DNA of 7,472 nt. Origin: Hyphomicrobium sp. GTDB lineage: Bacteria; Pseudomonadota; Alphaproteobacteria; Rhizobiales; Hyphomicrobiaceae. Location of the stretch: the NCBI GenBank assembly GCA_025927515.1, contig JAICLG010000150.1:1-7472 (forward strand), read 5' to 3'. Made by a program: the position numbers and the translations under genes. This document shows positions 5,495 through 7,472 of this stretch, piece by piece. The notes beneath the pieces were generated by a model that saw only the letters and a list, made by a program, of their open reading frames with translations, did not search any database and was not told the DNA's origin. The first letter of the stretch is position 1. Every line of letters begins with the position of its first letter.

Positions 5495-7303
5495 ATGAAA
5501 CTTGAGAGCGCCGAACTTCGCCGTCTCGGCGATTTTACGACGAAGCCTCGCGTCCTATTTATCGCGCTTATCGCCGTCTTTGTCGCCCTGGCAAGCGTCG
5601 CCGCCGGCATCGTGCTCCTGGATCTGATACGTCTCTGCACAAACATTGCTTACTTCGGCCGATTTTCCATGGATATCGCCGACCTTGCAAAATCGCCCTT
5701 CGGGATTTGGGTCGTGCTCATCCCGGTGGCGGGTTCGCTGGCCGTAGGCCTGATGGCCCGCTATGGCAGCGAAAAAATACGCGGACACGGCATCCCGGAA
5801 GCTATCGAGGCGATCCTGCTCGGCCGTTCTCGGCTCGACCCTAAGGTCGCGATTTTGAAGCCGCTCTCGTCGGCAATCTCCATCGGAACCGGCGGACCGT
5901 TCGGTGCCGAAGGGCCGATCATCATGACCGGCGGAGCCGTCGGCTCGCTGATCGCTCAATCGCTTCCAGTCAGCGACAACGAACGCAAGACATTGCTTGT
6001 GGCAGGCGCCGCCGCTGGCATGACCACGGTTTTCGGCACGCCGATCGCGTCGATCATGCTTGCTGTCGAATTGCTGTTGTTTGAATGGACACCGCGGAGC
6101 TTCATTCCGGTCGCCGTCGCCGCAATCGTGGCAGAGGTCGCGCGCACGGCGCTGCATATGCCCTCGCCGCTGTTTCCATTTTCCGGAACCATGCCCATAT
6201 CGGTTCTCGGCCTGGTTTGCTGGATCGGCATCGGCATCCTCGGGGGGCTTCTGTCGGGCTGTCTGACGAAGCTCGTGTACCTGACGGAAGACCTCTTTCC
6301 GAAGATCCCCGTCCACTGGATGTGGTGGCCGATGTTCGGTGGTCTGGTCGTCGGCATTGGCGGCCTGATCGATCCCCGCGCGCTGGGCGTCGGATACACA
6401 AATATCGAGCAAATGCTCAACGGCACGGTGGCAGGTCAAAGTGCCCTGCTCTTGCTTGCAGTCAAAGCTATCATTTGGGCGGTTGCACTCGGCTCCGGCA
6501 CCTCAGGCGGCATTCTCGCTCCGCTGCTCATCATCGGCGGAGCGATGGGCGCAGTCGTGTCCGGGATCATGCCGGCCGCGACGCCCGGCTTCTGGGCGCT
6601 GCTCGCAATGACCGCCACGATGGGCGGAACGATGCGTGCGCCGCTAACGGCAACGTTCTTTGCGATCGAGCTCACCGGCGCGACCGGCGCCTTGCTCCCC
6701 CTTATGACGGCATGCGTAGCCGCCCACGGTGTGACCGTTCTTCTGATGCGCCGCTCCATTTTGACCGAGAAGCTTGCGCGTCGGGGTCACCATCTCGTGC
6801 GGGAATATCGCACCGATCCGTTTGCGCTGACGACCGTCGCCGAAGTCATGACCAATGATGTTCAATCGGTTCCGGCCTCGATGACGTTGCATCAGGCGGT
6901 CGCATTCCTCACGGACCCGGAAACGCGACACCCGACGTTCCCCGTGGTCGACGACGATATGCGCGTTCTCGGCGCCATTAATCCGCCCGCCATCCTGCGC
7001 TGGCGTAACCAAGGCATGCACCGGACTGCGACGCTCGGCGAATTGCTCTCGGGGAAGAAGTTCGTCGTCGCCTATCCCGACGAATTTCTGGAAGGTTTGG
7101 CCGACAAGTTGAATAAGGCCGATGTGTCTCACCTTCCGGTTATCACACGCGATACTGGCCAACTCGTTGGCTATGTCGGTTGGAAAGATTTGATGCGTGT
7201 GCGTCTCAAACTTCAATCCGAAGATCGCAACAGAAGCGCCTTCTTTCGATTCATGGCGCGCAATTCCGCGGTAGCAGCCACGGGTACGTCAAAGAGCGCG
7301 TAG
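5495..7303 (+). CDS. ClC-family chloride channel/transporter with two CBS domains
   Basis: This 602-residue inner-membrane protein has a ClC membrane domain (about residues 15-430) followed by two cytosolic CBS domains (about 447-505 and 513-572), which in this family often bind adenine nucleotides and gate transport. ClC proteins are homodimers with one anion pore per subunit. The anion-site motifs are GHGIPEA (97-103, the GSGIP region), GAEGP (137-141) with gating glutamate E139, GGILAP (338-343, the GxFxP region) and RAPLTATFFAIELTG (381-395). Compared with E. coli ClcA, the internal proton glutamate (E203) aligns with L193 in PIASIMLAVELLLFEW, and the pore tyrosine (Y445) with L423 in SILTEKLARRG. 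It may therefore be a channel or a weakly proton-coupled transporter, but other ClC exchangers also lack that glutamate. The substrate could be chloride or another anion. It is divergent from marR and probably under its control. Confidence 0.95.
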   Translation: MKLESAELRRLGDFTTKPRVLFIALIAVFVALASVAAGIVLLDLIRLCTNIAYFGRFSMDIADLAKSPFGIWVVLIPVAGSLAVGLMARYGSEKIRGHGIPEAIEAILLGRSRLDPKVAILKPLSSAISIGTGGPFGAEGPIIMTGGAVGSLIAQSLPVSDNERKTLLVAGAAAGMTTVFGTPIASIMLAVELLLFEWTPRSFIPVAVAAIVAEVARTALHMPSPLFPFSGTMPISVLGLVCWIGIGILGGLLSGCLTKLVYLTEDLFPKIPVHWMWWPMFGGLVVGIGGLIDPRALGVGYTNIEQMLNGTVAGQSALLLLAVKAIIWAVALGSGTSGGILAPLLIIGGAMGAVVSGIMPAATPGFWALLAMTATMGGTMRAPLTATFFAIELTGATGALLPLMTACVAAHGVTVLLMRRSILTEKLARRGHHLVREYRTDPFALTTVAEVMTNDVQSVPASMTLHQAVAFLTDPETRHPTFPVVDDDMRVLGAINPPAILRWRNQGMHRTATLGELLSGKKFVVAYPDEFLEGLADKLNKADVSHLPVITRDTGQLVGYVGWKDLMRVRLKLQSEDRNRSAFFRFMARNSAVAATGTSKSA

Positions 7304-7472
7304 GTCAAGAGAAGCGCGACGGTCATTTTCTCGCGGCGTCTTTTTTTGAAGCGGAGCAATAGCCTCGCTCGAAGACGTGCGCGCAAAAAAAATGTCGCGC
7401 TCTGCTATCCAACATTCAGCAACCATTCACGCCAAAAGGAGTTTCTGACGACAGTTGGATATGGAGCAATGC
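7304..7472. other. Non-coding right end of the window
   Basis: No convincing gene lies in these 169 bp. Apart from the terminator-like hairpin, there is a short GCGCG...CGCGC stem around an A-rich loop (7379-7400), an A8 run (7385-7392), and an 8-bp inverted repeat, TATCCAAC (7406-7413) with GTTGGATA (7454-7461). AAGGAG (7436-7441) looks like a ribosome-binding site, but no start codon follows at a normal distance before the window ends. Confidence 0.5.
7314..7347 (+). terminator. Probable intrinsic terminator of the ClC gene
   Basis: CGCGA (7315-7319) pairs with TCGCG (7331-7335) around an 11-nt loop. G7314-C7337 can extend the stem past one bulged G. Seven T residues (7341-7347) follow three bases later. 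It starts 11 bp after the clc stop. The stem is short, but its position and U-tract fit rho-independent termination. Confidence 0.5.

Noticed and set aside
5555..6858. Long open frames on both strands inside the ClC gene (294 codons minus, 257 codons plus)
   Set aside because: Their Arg/His-rich translations have no domain, and the ClC frame is continuous with all family motifs.
7180..7362. 60-codon open frame across the end of the ClC gene
   Set aside because: No family resemblance, no ribosome-binding site, and it overlaps the clc coding end and the probable terminator.
1..7472. CRISPR arrays, tRNA or rRNA genes, insertion sequences, attachment sites
   Set aside because: No regularly spaced repeats, no tRNA-like cloverleaf, no transposase or integrase frame and no long direct repeats were seen on either strand.

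Overview
The window looks like chromosomal DNA of an alphaproteobacterium, probably of the order Hyphomicrobiales (Rhizobiales). The evidence is moderately high G+C judged by eye, codon use rich in G/C third positions, a CobF of the aerobic cobalamin pathway, and an archaeal-type dihydropteroate-synthase-like protein. In bacteria that last family is known mainly from C1-metabolising (methylotrophic) species. A Hyphomicrobium-, Methylobacterium- or Methylocystis-like host would fit, but this is inference; no taxonomic marker gene is present.

Layout, left to right. (1) 1-2422 is a quinone/aromatic detoxification module. A VOC-family ring-cleaving dioxygenase (cut by the left edge) and a WrbA-type NAD(P)H:quinone oxidoreductase lie on the minus strand. 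A LysR-type regulator is divergent from wrbA across a 115-bp promoter region. (2) 2419-3192 is cobF (precorrin-6A synthase, minus strand). It converges on the lysR gene so tightly that both stop codons lie in one CTAG. (3) 3337-4755 is a DUF6513 / TIGR00284-like dihydropteroate-synthase-related protein, divergent from cobF across 144 bp that carry a perfect 8-bp hairpin next to the cobF ribosome-binding site. (4) 4778-5254 is a MarR-family regulator (minus strand) and 5495-7303 is a ClC chloride channel/transporter with two C-terminal CBS domains (plus strand). The 240 bp between them hold a perfect 19-bp palindrome overlapping a plausible clc promoter. (5) 7304-7472 is non-coding, with a terminator-like hairpin and a few short repeats.

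Functionally these are three separate units. The LysR/WrbA/VOC set probably senses and removes quinones or catechol-like compounds, by analogy with mhq-type systems. The cobF/DUF6513 pair joins a corrin-ring methyltransferase with a pterin-type enzyme; both pathways serve one-carbon chemistry, but a direct link is a guess. The MarR/ClC pair looks like a regulator with its adjacent target. There are no RNA genes, CRISPR arrays, insertion sequences or phage genes. I see no strong case for a wholly new system. The best leads are the archaeal-type pterin protein beside cobF, the MarR palindrome, and the loss of two proton-pathway residues in the ClC protein.
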